Made by a program: the position numbers and the translations under genes. From Buddleja alternifolia (Eukaryota > Streptophyta > Magnoliopsida > Lamiales > Scrophulariaceae), in the NCBI GenBank assembly GCA_019426215.1, contig CM033394.1, positions 47,676,423-47,740,422 of the forward strand: a stretch of DNA of 64,000 nt, in the 5' to 3' direction. Under the pieces are notes generated by a model. It was not told the DNA's origin, did not search any database, and saw only the letters and a program-made list of their open reading frames with translations. Of this stretch, positions 32,597-44,003 are shown one piece after another; position 1 is the stretch's first letter; each line of letters starts with the position of its first letter.

Positions 32597-35371
32597 TCAA
32601 ACATATGTATTCGGAGTTCCATCGATGGGCGTGGGGGCTGATAATATCTTTTTTCCTCGTTCGTTTCTGCTATTTTCGGAAAATTTCAAACTAGCTCTGT
32701 GAAAGCCTTTTTCTTTCTCAGCTGAAGTCCATTCAGACAAGTAATAGTCTTCTTCCGTCGTGCCTTTACTAGACGCACCGCAGAACATCCCGCCCCATTG
32801 AGGGAAGTATATGAATGTAATTACTGAGGTACAACATATAATCATGATCCCCATAAGTGTTAACCCTTGTTCTGTAGTGTATGAGGATCCTCTGAAGAAG
32901 ATTACTTGAGTAAGGACGGCTCCTACGTTTCCACCGCCACCCGTCATCCCGGATATAATGCCGAGAGACCTAGTAATCAAGATGCAAGGGAAGTTGAATG
33001 AGGTTTAAGTATATATGAGACCATATTTATGGAAATGTCATTGTTAAATCGAAACCATTTCATGACAAAAGATGTTTGTTTTCTTCCGCATCTCATGACA
33101 ATAAGAAAGTTAGTAATGAGTTGTCGAGTCTGAAAAAAAAAAAAGTACTATAAAAAGGATTCTAAGTTGCAGTTTACAGTAGTCCGTTTAGCCAGACGCT
33201 CCAGCTATGGATATATTAGCCATTACTAACTCATAATCAAAAGAGTTTGTGTAGACTTGTAGTTTACAGTAGTCGGTGCACCCATAGACTCTAATAGACT
33301 GTTCATTTACCTTGTGATTCGTAACTCAAAAATCAATAAGAGTCTATGTAGCATACACTCCAATTATAAATAGACTAATCATTTTTTTCTCTTGTAATCC
33401 GTAACTCGAAAATCAATAAGAGTCTGAGTAGCCATAACTTGCAATTTATAGTCCCCGGTGTAGCCATAGACTCCAAATTGTTCATTTATCTTTTATTCGT
33501 AACTCAGAAATCAATAAGAGAAATAGACTTCAACTATAAACGGATTAGATATTTTTCTCTTGTAATTCGTAATTCAGTAATCAATAAGAGTCTGTGTAGC
33601 CATAGACTTGCTACACCAATAGTAGTCGGTGTAGCCATAAACTCTAGTTATAAAAAGATTAGTCATTTCTCTTGTAGTCGGTAACTCATAAATCTATATT
33701 CCATATTTATTATAAAAGTGAGTGTGGGGCTTGATGATGTTTCTTCCAATTGTGAAAAACACCATTGTCCTCACTCACTTAAATAACCTTAATAATATGT
33801 TACTATTTAGTAAATTAAATATATATAGAATGCAATTACGTGTACGTGACTCATGACTAAGAAGCTAGAAGGTCATAAGACACCATTATCAGCACTTAAG
33901 TAAACTTACTAATTATATGTTACTATTTAATAAATTAAATACATATAAGATGCAATCATGTGTACATGAGTCATAACTAAAAAGCTAGAAGGTCATCCAA
34001 TGACTTTTCAACTACAATTTTTAAAATATTAGTTAAAGATGATTATTAAACGAATCAGACTTCCTCGTACAACGCACGTGCACTTTGTACTATTCAATAA
34101 GAAGCAGTATGATTATAGACTTGTATGGAATTATTATTTCAATATTCTTCTCTTACTTAATTATAGTTACGCCAACGGAAAACACCAAAAACATAATAAT
34201 ACTAATGACTTATAGAGAAAGCATACCTTCTTGAAACAAAAGGAACAACTCCAAAGGTAAGTCCACAAGCAGCTTGAACAAACACAGAAAATATGAGCAT
34301 CACAGCAATTGACACATTCAAAGATCCAACTTTCCCCAACAAGATACAGAAAACTCCCCCTAACGTCTGCACAACCCACAGTGTCCACAACCTCCCCCTC
34401 ATCCCGAACTTCTTCGCCATAAAATCCGATAATACCCCTCCTCCGGGCCTCGAGAAAAAATTCGCTAACCCAAAACTAGCTGCAATAATTCCAGCTGTAT
34501 GAAGATTCACATTAAACCTATCGTAAAAATACTGCGCGATAATATTGTCTATCGTTAACTCAACCCCGAAACAATAACCGTAAGTCAAGGCCAATATCCA
34601 CCCTCGATAATTCGTTATCGCGTGGTAAAAAACAGAGGCAAAATCGTCTTTATGCTTATCACCGGACTTATGAAGCTGCGAAAAATTTCCATCCGGTAAA
34701 TCCTGGCCTAGAAAGAAAATCCCGTAAGCTGATAAAGTCTGAAACAGGGCAGGGATAAAAAATGAAATTCGCCACGCCGTAAACTTATTTGCTCCGATAT
34801 GTTGTATAAGATCGAACACTAAAGGCATGATCAGCTGGGTCGCACCGCCACCGAGGTTGCCCCACCCGCCCGCTAACCCGTTCGCTGTCCCCACGACCCG
34901 GGCAGAGAACAGAGAGCTCATCCAAAACTGTGTAGAGACAAAAGTTGCTAATGAAAAACCGGTAAAGAAACGGACCAATAGAAATGAGACTGGTGAATTG
35001 GCTATTGCCGTGCAGTAGACTGCTGGCGCAGTTATTAAAGTTAGAGCTGCGGAGGCGAGGCGGGGGCCGAATAAGTCGCAGGCGGTCCCCATGGCGATAC
35101 GCGCGAAAACTGCTCCTGAGACTGCTGCAATTCCTGCATTTCCTATATCAGTGGCCGTGAGATTGAGATTGTCACGGATGATGGGGAGGAGAGGTGGTGC
35201 AGCAAAGGTGGAGACGAAACACGCGAAGAACGAAATCCACGAGAGATGGAAAGCGCGCATATGAGGTGGCGATTGCGAAAACAGCTTGAATTTAGTGGCT
35301 TTATGTTCGGAGTCTACGGGGAGTGAGAATTTGTTTTGGTGAGATTGATCTTCACCTTGAGAAATCTCCAT
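32597..35371 (-). CDS. NRT2: High-affinity nitrate transporter, NRT2 family (2 exons, 505 aa)
   Basis: A proton-coupled nitrate importer of the plasma membrane (MFS, nitrate-nitrite porter family, 12 membrane spans). Family members often need the partner NAR2/NRT3. Exon 1 is 35371-34227 and exon 2 is 32969-32597. The single GT-AG intron splits an Arg codon (VSR|R) and the frame joins cleanly. The N-terminal ATG gives MEISQGEDQS, then the conserved LPVDSEHKATKFKLFS and AFHLSWISFFACFVSTFAAP. The MFS motif CDLFGPR lies at residues 98-104. The nitrate signature GGWGNLGGG lies around 168-176. A second Gly-rich motif GMTGGGGNVGA is at the start of exon 2. The hydrophilic tail ends APTPIDGTPNTYV. 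The 505 residues compare with about 530 in Arabidopsis NRT2.1, the difference being mostly a shorter N-terminus. No damage is seen. The numbered paralogue is not assignable. Confidence 0.93.
33150..33690 (-). repeat. Minisatellite in the NRT2 intron (~100-bp units)
   Basis: About five diverged units carry GTAACTC..AAATCAATAAGAG, then TCT.TGTAGCCATAGACT and GTAGTCGGTGTAGCC. A part of the same array recurs at 38650-38800 with the duplicated NRT2 fragment. Confidence 0.8.
33693..34093 (+). mobile_element. Non-autonomous Helitron in the NRT2 intron (401 bp)
   Basis: The 5' end TCTATATTCCATATTTATTA continues TAAAAGTGAG and follows an A. The 3' end has a short palindrome (GTACAACGCACGTGC) and then CTAT directly before a T, one base off the CTRR consensus. 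Flanks join as ..ACTCATAAA + TCAATAAG.., which matches the surrounding minisatellite unit AACTC.GAAATCAATAAG. This shows an insertion between A and T without duplication. Inside is a ~125-bp tandem repeat (ATGTTACTATTTA.TAAATTAAAT, twice). Confidence 0.75.
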
Positions 35372-35449
35372 GTTTTGAAGAGTTGGAGGTGGTGGAATTT
35401 GATTTTTGCTCTCTTTCTTGGTTTGCTTGTGTGTGTGATTTTGGGGTGG

Positions 35450-35463
35450 CTTATATTTATAAC
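35450..35463 (-). promoter_or_regulatory. TATA box of NRT2
   Basis: GTTATAAATATAAG on the minus strand, about 85 bases before the ATG, in a plausible core-promoter position. Confidence 0.6.
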
Positions 35464-35469
35464 ATAAGA

Positions 35470-36590
35470 GGGACTGACATAACGTGCAGTGACTTTGCAC
35501 AATTTTTCTATTTTGGACTAATCAATTTAGTGGGAAATAGTGTGAAGAAAGGGACAAAATGGTTGGGTCGATTCCGTAGGGTCGACACATTTTTCAGTAG
35601 AAGTAGGAGAAAACACGAGAAAAAAATATATTGTGTCGGAATGACACGAAATTCGATTCGCACGATCATAGTGAATGGCGTTCTATGCCATGTGGGTTGG
35701 TGTTTTTTAGTCATCTGAACTTGCTTAAGCCTCAAATTGGAGTTTAATTATTTTCGTATTCTTTTAGGTTTTCCTTGTTTTTACCTTTAAATATTGTTAT
35801 TTTGATCTTTGCAATTTTTTTTTTTTGACAATTGAATAGCATTTTCTTTTGAGGACCCTAGCTGCATTGGCTAATTTTTTTGAGAAAATCATTGTGGTAA
35901 AGGCTTTCTTCTTTACTTTATATATTCCGCTGCGTTTGGACCATGTAATGGTCAAATCAGTAAAATTGGCAAGACAATCTATGGTCGAGATTGACATAAG
36001 CATATGGCAGAACAATAAATTACATACCTCGAAGATGCTTTGAATTGGGATGTCTATAGATTTTTGACAATGTGTAGGTGCAATAATCGACCTGTGGCAT
36101 GATCCGACCAAGTGTATCTTATTTTGGTAAATAATATTGCATAAAGAGAAATAAAAGAACAAAGTAGCCGAATCACGGTCTACAAACATGATGATGCTAA
36201 AATAGATAATAACATGACGATCCGACCAAGTGTTATATGATCAAAAAGGCGAGCCAGTCGGTTAGCTCGAATCTTGTCAAAAATACGCAGACTTTTGGGC
36301 AATTAGGATCCTGTATTTCGAACTGTATTTCATCTCATATTTTATGTACTTATATGCATGTCAAATGTATAAATATTATCCTTATATATATAAGTGATAT
36401 GACTTTAATTTATATACACTTGTCGTGCATAAAACGTACAGGGAATAAGAGATATAACACGCAAATTATGGACGACCCTTGGGTCCAATAGTGATTCTCC
36501 TTGAGTATGAAGGGGATTTTGGTCAATTAACTAAATTAACCATGTTAGGCGTTGTCTATAAGGTTGTCAAAACTTCAAAACTTTCCCGGA
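35470..36590. other. Intergenic, upstream of NRT2
   Basis: Presumed NRT2 promoter and spacer. No gene was recognised. CATGATCCGACCAAGTGT / CGATCCGACCAAGTGT recurs near 36100 and 36220. No nitrate-response element could be asserted. Confidence 0.45.
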
Positions 36591-36779
36591 TTGGTGATTA
36601 AAGCATTTGATGCTTTGTAGAGGTGACCTTTTGTGGGGGAAGAAAGGCAGTCCCAAAGGATGAAAACTCTTAACACTATCGCCGAGTCTCATTTCTTATT
36701 ACTATTTGACAGGCGAATAAGTATAAAAGATTGAAATTTTGTCATAAAAGTTGAATAGAAGTAATTGCTAGTGGTGTGA

Positions 36780-36995
36780 AGTTCAAAGGTTTTTGCGTAG
36801 TAGGAAAGTGATGTTCCATTGACTTTGGAACTGGGGGTGGGCGTACCAGGAATCCAAGGGAATGTGCAATTTTTGACTTGGTAAGATATTCTTTTAGACT
36901 TTTCTTACATTTATTTAATGACACAAATGTCCTTGTCTTACATCCATCTTTTGACCTTGACAAAGATGTCTCCTTTTCTATACAATACAACTAAC
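36780..36995. repeat. Leader segment of the local repeat family (empty site for the MITE at 40865)
   Basis: This segment (GTTCCATTGACTTTGGAA, CCAAGGGAATGTGC, CAATTTTTGACTTGG, TCTTACATCCATCTTTTGA) recurs at 40790-40864 plus 41213-41300. Here CAATTTTTG is single and uninterrupted. Confidence 0.8.
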
Positions 36996-37157
36996 TGGGC
37001 TTTTCATGCTAATAGGGACTCTACCATTAATGTTGTTTTGTTTTCTCGTATTATGGATGATGTTGATTGTAATTAAGGCTAGAATGGCCAAACTATGTCC
37101 TGTTCTGCTTTTTCTCATGTTATAAAATTTTAATTTATCAAAAAAAAAAAAAATTAG

Positions 37158-38005
37158 ATGGAAACAAAGAAATGATCCAAGCAATGTTGGACTGTTCTGC
37201 AATTTAGTTAGGGAAACGGAGATTTTCTGGACGATTGTTGTCTGGATGTGGATCTAGATGAACATTGATTGCACTTGATGTATTCAAATTACTATATATC
37301 ATATGTGTATGTCGAGTGATGTTTATGTTTTAATACAATACAATGCTCTGAATTAAGTGGATACAAAGAAATGATCCAAGCAATGTCGCACCGTTCTGCA
37401 TATTGGTCAAGGAACCAAAGATTGTCTGGACAATTGCTGTCTCGATATGGATTAGATGAACATTGATTGCACTTAATGTATTTAAATATTACTATATATC
37501 ATCATATTGTGTATGTTGAGTGATGTTTCCTCTTTTATACAATACAATGTTCTGAATTATGTGGAAACAAAGAAGTGATCCAAGCAATGCCAGACAATTC
37601 TGTAATTTAGTCAAGGAAGCAGAGATTTTCTGGGAAATTATTGTCTGGATGTGGATGTGGATGTGGATCTAGATAAACGCTAATGTATTCAAATTACAAT
37701 ATATCTTCATATAGTGTATGTCGAGTGATGTTTCATTTTTTATACAATACAATGCTCTGCATCAGGTGGAAACCAAGAAATGATCCAAGCAATGCCGGAC
37801 AGTTCTGCAATTTAGTCAAGAGATTTCGTGGGAAATTGTTGTCTGGATGTGGATTTAGATGAACGTTGATTGCACTAAAATATTCAAATTACAATATATC
37901 TTCATATTGTGTATGTCAAGTGGTGTTTCCTTTTTTCATACAATACAATGCTCTGAATTAGGTGAAAACAAAGAAATGATCAAAGCAATGCGTTAAAACT
38001 TGTAG
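37158..38005. repeat. ~200-bp tandem repeat array (four full units and a partial fifth)
   Basis: Units begin with GTGGAAACAAAGAAATGATC at about 37158, 37357, 37561, 37766 and 37962 (spacing 199, 204, 205, 196). Shared blocks are CAGTTCTGCAATTTAGTCA, GAGATTTTCTGG, TTGTCTGGATGTGGAT, CAAATTACAATATATC and ATACAATACAATGCTCTGAA. The fifth unit is cut by the NRT2-derived segment. Related single units occur at 38830, 39100, 39360, 41330 and 43950. Confidence 0.88.
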
Positions 38006-38009
38006 AAGA

Positions 38010-38815
38010 AAAGAAATGGACGAATTATTCGATTATTTCCTTTTGAAATAGACACCAAAACGTTAAAATTTAATTGCGTTGCAGATCAAAGAAGGCGGTG
38101 AGACTACGGCTACATGTTCAAGTAAAAGTCACATAATGACATCGAAAATATTTGATGCAAAGGAAAGGGAGAAGAAATTAACACACATATATAGTAAGAA
38201 ACTTGAGCTTATAATATACACTTCTTTGCACACCTTTACCAATTATGCAATGCAACACAAAACTTGCCAACTTACAGTAATTTGAAGATTGATAAAAATC
38301 CTTAATTCAGACATATGTATTCGGAGTTCCATCGAAGGGCGTGGGCGCTGATAATATCCTTTTACCTCGTTCGTTTCTGCTATTTTTGAAAAATTTCAAA
38401 CTATATAGCTATGTGAAAGCCATTTCCTTTCTCAGCTGAAGTCCATTCAGACAAGTAGTAGTCTTCTTCCGTCGTGCCTTTACTAGACGCACCGCAGAAC
38501 ATTTCTCCTTATTGAGGAAAGTATATGAATGTAATTGCTGAGGTACAACATATAATCAAGATCCCCATAATTGCTGAGGTGTTAGTTGTCTTCCGCACCT
38601 CAGAAGAAGAAAGTTATTAATGAGAAATCGAGTTTGACAAACAAAAAGTACTATAAAAAGGATTTTCTCTTATAATTCGTAATTCAGAAATCAATAAGAG
38701 TATGTGTAGTCATAGACTTGCTACACCAATAGTAGTTGGTGTAGCCTTAGAGTCTAGTTATAAACATATTAGTCATTTCTCTTGTAATCAGTAACTAAAA
38801 AAAAAAAAATCTGTA
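38010..38815 (-). pseudogene. Broken second copy of the NRT2 3' end (exon 2 part, 3' flank and intron part)
   Basis: 38020-38575 parallels 32280-32870: 3' flank, then exon 2 read right to left from the stop at 38307-38309. Recognisable pieces are MFCGASSKGTTE, DYYLSEWTSAEK and the tail. TGG of the conserved FPQWG became a stop (TAA, 38509-38511), and a second stop follows a small insertion near 38405. After CCCCATAA (38572) the copy skips about 215 bases, losing the 5' part of exon 2 and the splice acceptor. It resumes in intron sequence, including the minisatellite (38650-38800). It is a partial tandem duplicate with no promoter or exon 1. Confidence 0.87.
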
Positions 38816-38825
38816 GTACGATTAT

Positions 38826-39239
38826 AGATTTACATGGACAGTTTTGCAATTTAGTCAAGAAAGTAGAGATTTTTTGGAAAATTGTTGTCTTAATGTGGAT
38901 GTGGATCTGAATAAACGTTGATTGCACTAATATCTTCAAATCACAATATACCGGCATATTGTGCATGTTGAGTGCTTGTCTTAAGAAGCAGAAGCTCTAA
39001 GAATGATCCCTATATGAGATTGTTATGATATAATTCAAACGCTTTAATGTTTAGACACAATTTGACATCACCTAACAGCTTCGTCCAAATTCAAAAATAG
39101 AGATTTTTTGGGAAGTTCTTGTCTAAACATGGATATGGATGAGTATTGACTACACTAATATATCTAAATCACAATATATCAGCATACTGTGTATGTCAAG
39201 TGATTGTTGTAAGAGGCAAAAACTCTTAAGAACACACAC

Positions 39240-39279
<40 letters not shown>

Positions 39280-39540
39280 TTGTTGATTTGATATAATTCG
39301 AACCATTTATTGTTTTATACACAATCTAACATTACCTACAAACTTTGTTCAAATTCGGAAATGGAGATTTTCTGGGAAATTCTTGTCTAACGTGGATATT
39401 GTGGATAAGTGACGATTGCACTACTGTATCAATGAAATTCTTATCTAAACGTGGATCTGAATGAGCGTTGACTATATTAATACATCAATCGACATACACA
39501 GTATGCTGATATATTGTGATCAAAGAATTCAAGTTTTCTT
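38826..39540. repeat. Diverged copies of the ~200-bp repeat
   Basis: Three partial units (about 38835-38975, 39060-39215, 39320-39480) share TAGAGATTTT.TGG, TTGTCTAAA.GTGGAT and CAATATAT...GCATA.TGTGTATGT. They are separated by a segment with ATGAGATTGTT.ATTTGATATAATTC and a (TA)n tract (39245-39275). Confidence 0.7.
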
Positions 39541-39559
39541 ATATTAGAGGGTGGTTTGG

Positions 39560-40120
39560 TCATTTTAAGCAGCAATATGTTGTCACTTGGATTAATCTAT
39601 GGCTTTTGAATTTTAAATAGGTGAATGGGATATTCATAGTGAATATAGAATCATGCAAGTATCTAATAAACAATTAATGCCTTCAACAACTTCGCTTCTA
39701 TACTTTAATTACCATCCATGTTTGGAAATCGGGAATGATGCATGTCGCCGTATGCTAGTGCCACGTGGCTTATTATCACTTGCAAACAAAGAGGTGAAAT
39801 TAACTTAGAGATGATTTTTGGACTATTCAAATTCGCGTATCATCTTGGATTTCACTTTTATATGTTTTTATAAAAGATTTTATACATTTTTCGGGCATTT
39901 ATATTGTTGATTACATAGTGAAATATCAAATTGAAATAGAAAATCCAAATTGCTGAAGATGTGCTCCTTTCTCGAATTTTTATCTAATCTTCCACTAAGG
40001 CATGTTATCTAATATATTCCGCATCAAAATTAAAAGATTTATATACATTTAAGAGAACGAGGCTAATGAATGGACACCGGAGAGAACCATTTCAATTCGT
40101 TTTTCGAAGTTTTAAACGAG
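39560..40120. other. Intergenic
   Basis: No gene or clear repeat was recognised apart from the flanking repeat copies. Confidence 0.4.
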
Positions 40121-40124
40121 GTTT

Positions 40125-40864
40125 GGAAAATTAAAGTTAAGTGTATCCTCACATTATTTTTTGTTAAAATAGTTATTGAAAGCTATCACTTTCGATCTGT
40201 ATTTTAAAATAGTATTTCATATTATATATCATCTCACTTGTGTACGTTCCATAAACATAATTCACATCACTGTATTTATTTAAATGAATATTTAAAATAA
40301 TAAATGAAATATAAAAAGTATACCGTTCTTGCATTGGAGCAAATTTCTTGTTGTATGTATATATATAGGTAAGTTTACTGCTACAAGCAACACATTTGGC
40401 TCGAGAGGGACTTGAGGGAAAGTAAAACTTAACAAGTTGGCATAACAATGGAATTAAGAGTAATGCTATATATCATTTTTTTAATTTATATATCATCGAT
40501 AATCAATTGCAATTATTTATTTGAATAGATTTTATACACCCATACTTCTAAATCAAGTGGAGGCGAGAAAATGGTTGTATAAAAACAGGGGTATATAATA
40601 TTTTTCTTAGTATAGAATTTCTCACAAGTGTTTGCTTATATATAATGACATCACTACGTAGATGGCTTGGATTGTTTGGTGATACATTTCGTACTTCGCT
40701 TCACCTATGCACTTTGAATGAGCTATAATATTTCTTTAAGTATGAAATTTAAATGAATTGTATATACATTAATAATTTAGAAGTGAGGCTGAAGTTCCAT
40801 TGACTTTGGAAGTGAGAATGGCGCCCGCGTACCAAGAATCCAAGGGATTAATGTGCAATTTTTG
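40125..40864. repeat. Older, diverged copy of the 1.7-kb duplicated unit
   Basis: TTGTTAAAATAGTTATTGAA, TTCATATTATATATCATCTC, ATTTCTCACAAGTGTTTGCT and GAGCTATAATATTTCTTTAA match 41720-42140 and 44340-44770 at lower identity. It is interrupted by a MITE at about 40455-40612 that both other copies lack. Confidence 0.7.
40455..40612. mobile_element. MITE (AATGCTATATA family), diverged copy 2
   Basis: It starts AGAGTAATGCTATATATCAT, keeps a diverged CCATACTTCTAAATCAAGTG core (complementary to the GATTTAGAAAGTATGG of the other copies), and ends GGTATATAATATTTTTCTT. The other copies of the surrounding repeat lack it. Confidence 0.6.
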
Positions 40865-41221
40865 GGGAAAAATGCATATAACCCCATGTGTTATCATTTT
40901 TTTGCTGAAAACCCCCTTATGCTAATTTTTTTGCACGAAACCCCCTTGTGTTAGTCTAAACCCAGCACGAAACCCCCAATCCTACATCAAATACACTGCG
41001 CGTGTATGCTACTTTTCGCGGATTTAACACGAATTAGGGGTTTCGTGCAGGGTTTAAGCTGACACAAGGGGGTTTCGTGCAGGGTTTAAGCTGACACAAG
41101 GGGGTTTCGTGCAGGGTTTAGGCTGACACAAGAGGGTTTCGTGCAAAAAAATTAATATAAGAGGGTTTTCAACAAAAAAGTGATAACACAGGGGGTTATA
41201 TGCAATTTTCCCCAATTTTTG
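40856..41221. mobile_element. MULE-type MITE with 9-bp target duplication (348 bp)
   Basis: The element at 40865-41212 runs from GGGAAAAATGCATATAACCC to its complement-like end GGGTTATATGCAATTTTCCC. Perfect CAATTTTTG duplications lie at 40856-40864 and 41213-41221. Inside are three direct ~33-bp repeats (GGGGTTTCGTGCAGGGTTTA with AGCTGACACAAG) on one arm and one CACGAAACCCCC-type complement on the other. The paralogous segment at 36860 preserves the empty site. Confidence 0.9.
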
Positions 41222-41289
41222 ACTTGGTAAAAGATTCTTGTTAGACTTTTCTTACATGTGTGTCTTGTCTTACATCCATCTTTTGATCC

Positions 41290-43876
41290 TTGACAAAGAT
41301 ATTTCCTTCTTTATACAATACAATGCTCCGAATAAGGTGGAAACAAAGAAGTGATCCAAGCAATGGTGGACAGTTCTGCATATTAGCCAGGGAAACAAAG
41401 ATTTTCTAGGAAATTGTTGTGTGGATGTGGATCTGGATGAGCATTGACCATACTACTGTATCTAGATCACAATATATCAACATATTATTTATGTTGAGTG
41501 ATTGGTGTAACAAGGGAAAACATGAAAGACTATCCATATATGAGATGAGATTGCTAATTATTTTTATATATATGCAATAGTTTTAAACGAAGCCAGTTAA
41601 TATTTCACTTCGTTTTTCATCTCATATATGGATAGTTAAATTATTTATATTAATGTGTACGAAGCCTATTAATATTTCACTTCGTTTTTTTTTTAAGTTT
41701 TAAATTAAACGCGCATCGCACTGTTCTTGTTAAAAATAGTAATTAAAAGTTAGCACTTCAGGTCATGTATTTTGGAATGGCATTTCATATCACATCTCAT
41801 ATCTCTCATCTCACGTGCACATTACAGGTACATAATTCACACAATTCTATATATTTAAATAAAGATTTAGGATTTGGATCATGTATAAGAGAAGTAAAAT
41901 ACATGAAAAGTATACAATTCTTAGTTAGAGCAAGTAGGTTATTGTATGTTTTTAGTAAAGTTTACCGCTATGTGTAGGATTTCTCACACCATGTTTGCTT
42001 ATTTACGAGTTCACTATGCAGACAATACTGATCATTTATTGTAAAATGATGACAATTTTTGTACCTTTGCTTCACTGCACGATGAGTGAGCTATAATATT
42101 TCCTTAAGTATAAATTTTGAATGAATTATATATATACAATTGTAGTTTAGATGTGTTAGCATCATTTTAAAATAAAAGATTTCAAATGGTATGCCGGTGC
42201 CGCATATTGCATATATAGTAACTAGGGTTCGTGCATATATAGTTCAATATGAGATTGCATTGTTTACTGTGTGGAATGATTTTTTAAGGAGTTCCGGACG
42301 TTAAATTCTTATACAACTATAATTATTCATGTAATATTGATTCTTATACAACTATAATTATTCATGTAATATTGATTTCACATGAACTCATTATGTATTG
42401 GATGATTGCGATTGTTTAGAGACGACAAGTCCCATAAAAGACACGTGTGTGTGAGTCGATTTTCCTTTTGCTTAGTGATGTAGCTTACTTCCGGGATGAA
42501 TATTGGCCACAAAGTTACTTATTTTGTTTCCGTTCCAATTTCTTGATAAATTGTCGTGTTTGACCTATAGTAATTAATTAGCGTAGATTACTTATATTTC
42601 CGGATACTAATATATTTTCTGAATCGTTCAGTGAGGCTTATTGCTGGAGTAATGAATTTCGATTCTTTCTTTCAAGTTTAATTGCGACTTTCGGAGTCTT
42701 TGTTGATGATATAGTCCACTTGAGCTATTTTTAGATTTTTTGCAATATTTCATGATACACGAGGACTTCATATTTCTGAAGATTTTTTTGTTAGATTAGA
42801 GAAAACCCCGTAGGAAACTTGTATTACTGAATAATATATTTATAGAGATACATGTATTTGGTAAACAAGAAACCCTAACTATAAACAAAGAAAAGATAAA
42901 TACAAGGAAACATAAAGAAACCTAAATTAACATAAATACTAAAAAGACGATATGAAAAAATATTATATTATCTAACACTCCCCCGCAGTCGAAATGTGAG
43001 AGTTTTGAACGTTGAGACTGGATCAAAGAAATCCGGTCATAGAGAATTTGAAAAGAAGACAATGACAAATATTAAAGGCGGCGGCTCCAAGTCCTCGTTT
43101 TCAAAGGGTGAGCGGTGGCAACTAACAAAACTAAAAATGGCGGCGGCTAAGTGCGGGGCCAGCGGCATAAAATAAAAAGACAGGGCTCCAAGTCCTCGTT
43201 TTCCAAAGGTGAGCGGCGGAGACATAAAATAAAAAAGAAAAAGAAGAGAAAACGAGATAAGGGAGAAGAAGCTGGCGGCGGCGGCGGCGACCAAGAAAGA
43301 GGGCGGCGGCTGAGGCCATAGGAGAAAGAAGGGGAAAAAATTAGATAAAGAAAAACTAAACTCTATAAGAGGCGCCGGACAGGGACAGCGACTTGAGGAT
43401 GGCACCAGAAGCGAGAGATCGAGAGACCATGACTCTGATACCATGTTAGATTAGAGAAAACCTCATAGGGAACTTGTATTACTGAATAACATATTTATAG
43501 AGATACATGTACTTGGTAAGCAAGAAACCCTAACTATAAACAAGGAAAAGATAAATACAAGAAAACATAAAGAAACCTAAATTAACATAATACTAAAAAG
43601 ATATGGAAAGATATTATATTATCTAACATTTTTATATATATTTTGGGCCACATTTTGACGGTGTAATCTCTGTTTTCTTGTGAAATTGTGAACTACGTGA
43701 ACCATATATGTCAGTAATTAAGTACTCGTTTATACGAGAATGTCACTTGAACTTCGTTGCCACTCAAATTTTTGATCATCATAGTTTACCCTGAACATCA
43801 TGGAGGAAGAAGATATGCGAAGAGGGATTGACGTCTACTTCTACGACCTGCACCGCTTCGACTCAAAGAAACAAAG
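41290..43876. repeat. Tandem duplication, copy A (contains the TRIM)
   Basis: Nearly colinear with 43910-45550. Both begin CAAAGATATTTCCTTCTTTA with a 200-bp-type repeat unit. They continue through CTCATATATGGATAGTTAAA, GTGAGCTATAATATTTCCTT, GCCGGTGCCGCATATTGCAT and CTTTCGGAGTCTTTGTTGAT, and end with the small open frame at 43800. Copy A alone carries the retrotransposon at 42789-43628. It also has about 110 bases near 42470-42580 that copy B lacks. Confidence 0.88.
42784..43633 (-). mobile_element. TRIM: miniature non-autonomous LTR retrotransposon (840 bp)
   Basis: LTRs of 189 bp (42789-42977) and 185 bp (43444-43628) both run TGTTAGATTAGAGAAAAC to TATCTAACA with few differences. In minus sense the 5' LTR is followed directly by TGGTATCAGAG (43443-43433), an initiator tRNA-Met primer-binding site. 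The 3' LTR is preceded by the purine tract TGCGGGGGAG (about 42978-42987). The flanks are TTTTT on both sides. The 455-bp interior has no gag or pol, only a direct repeat around AAGTCCTCGTTTTC. The long open frame in it (43037-43444) reads as hydrophobic low-complexity sequence and is not a credible protein. Confidence 0.92.
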
Positions 43877-44003
43877 ATATTTCCTTCTTTATACAATACA
43901 ATGCATAAAACAAAGATATTTCCTTCTTTATACAATACAATGCTCCGAATTAGGTGGAAACAAAGAAGTGATCCTAGCAATGCTGGACAGTTCCGCATAT
44001 TAG
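43800..44003 (+). other. Small duplicated open frame of unknown identity
   Basis: The reading starts MEEEDMRRGIDVYFYDLHRF, then DSKKQR, and runs into repeat sequence. The equivalent in copy B (from 45478) has ATG changed to ACG and continues further (RLKHLKMVFECVGNPIV) before a MITE. The composition is protein-like and the frame is kept in both copies. I do not recognise the family. It may be the first exon of a gene that was partly caught in the duplication. Confidence 0.35.

Noticed and set aside
34827..35018. Open frame on the plus strand within NRT2
   Set aside because: It is the reverse shadow of NRT2 exon 1, which has full family homology on the other strand.
37158..38005. CRISPR-like array
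   Set aside because: The repeats are ~200-bp contiguous tandem units with no spacers, in a plant nuclear context.
43037..43444. 135-residue open frame on the minus strand
   Set aside because: It lies inside the TRIM between primer-binding site and 3' LTR, is low-complexity and hydrophobic, and contains a direct repeat. It is an accidental frame in a non-autonomous element.
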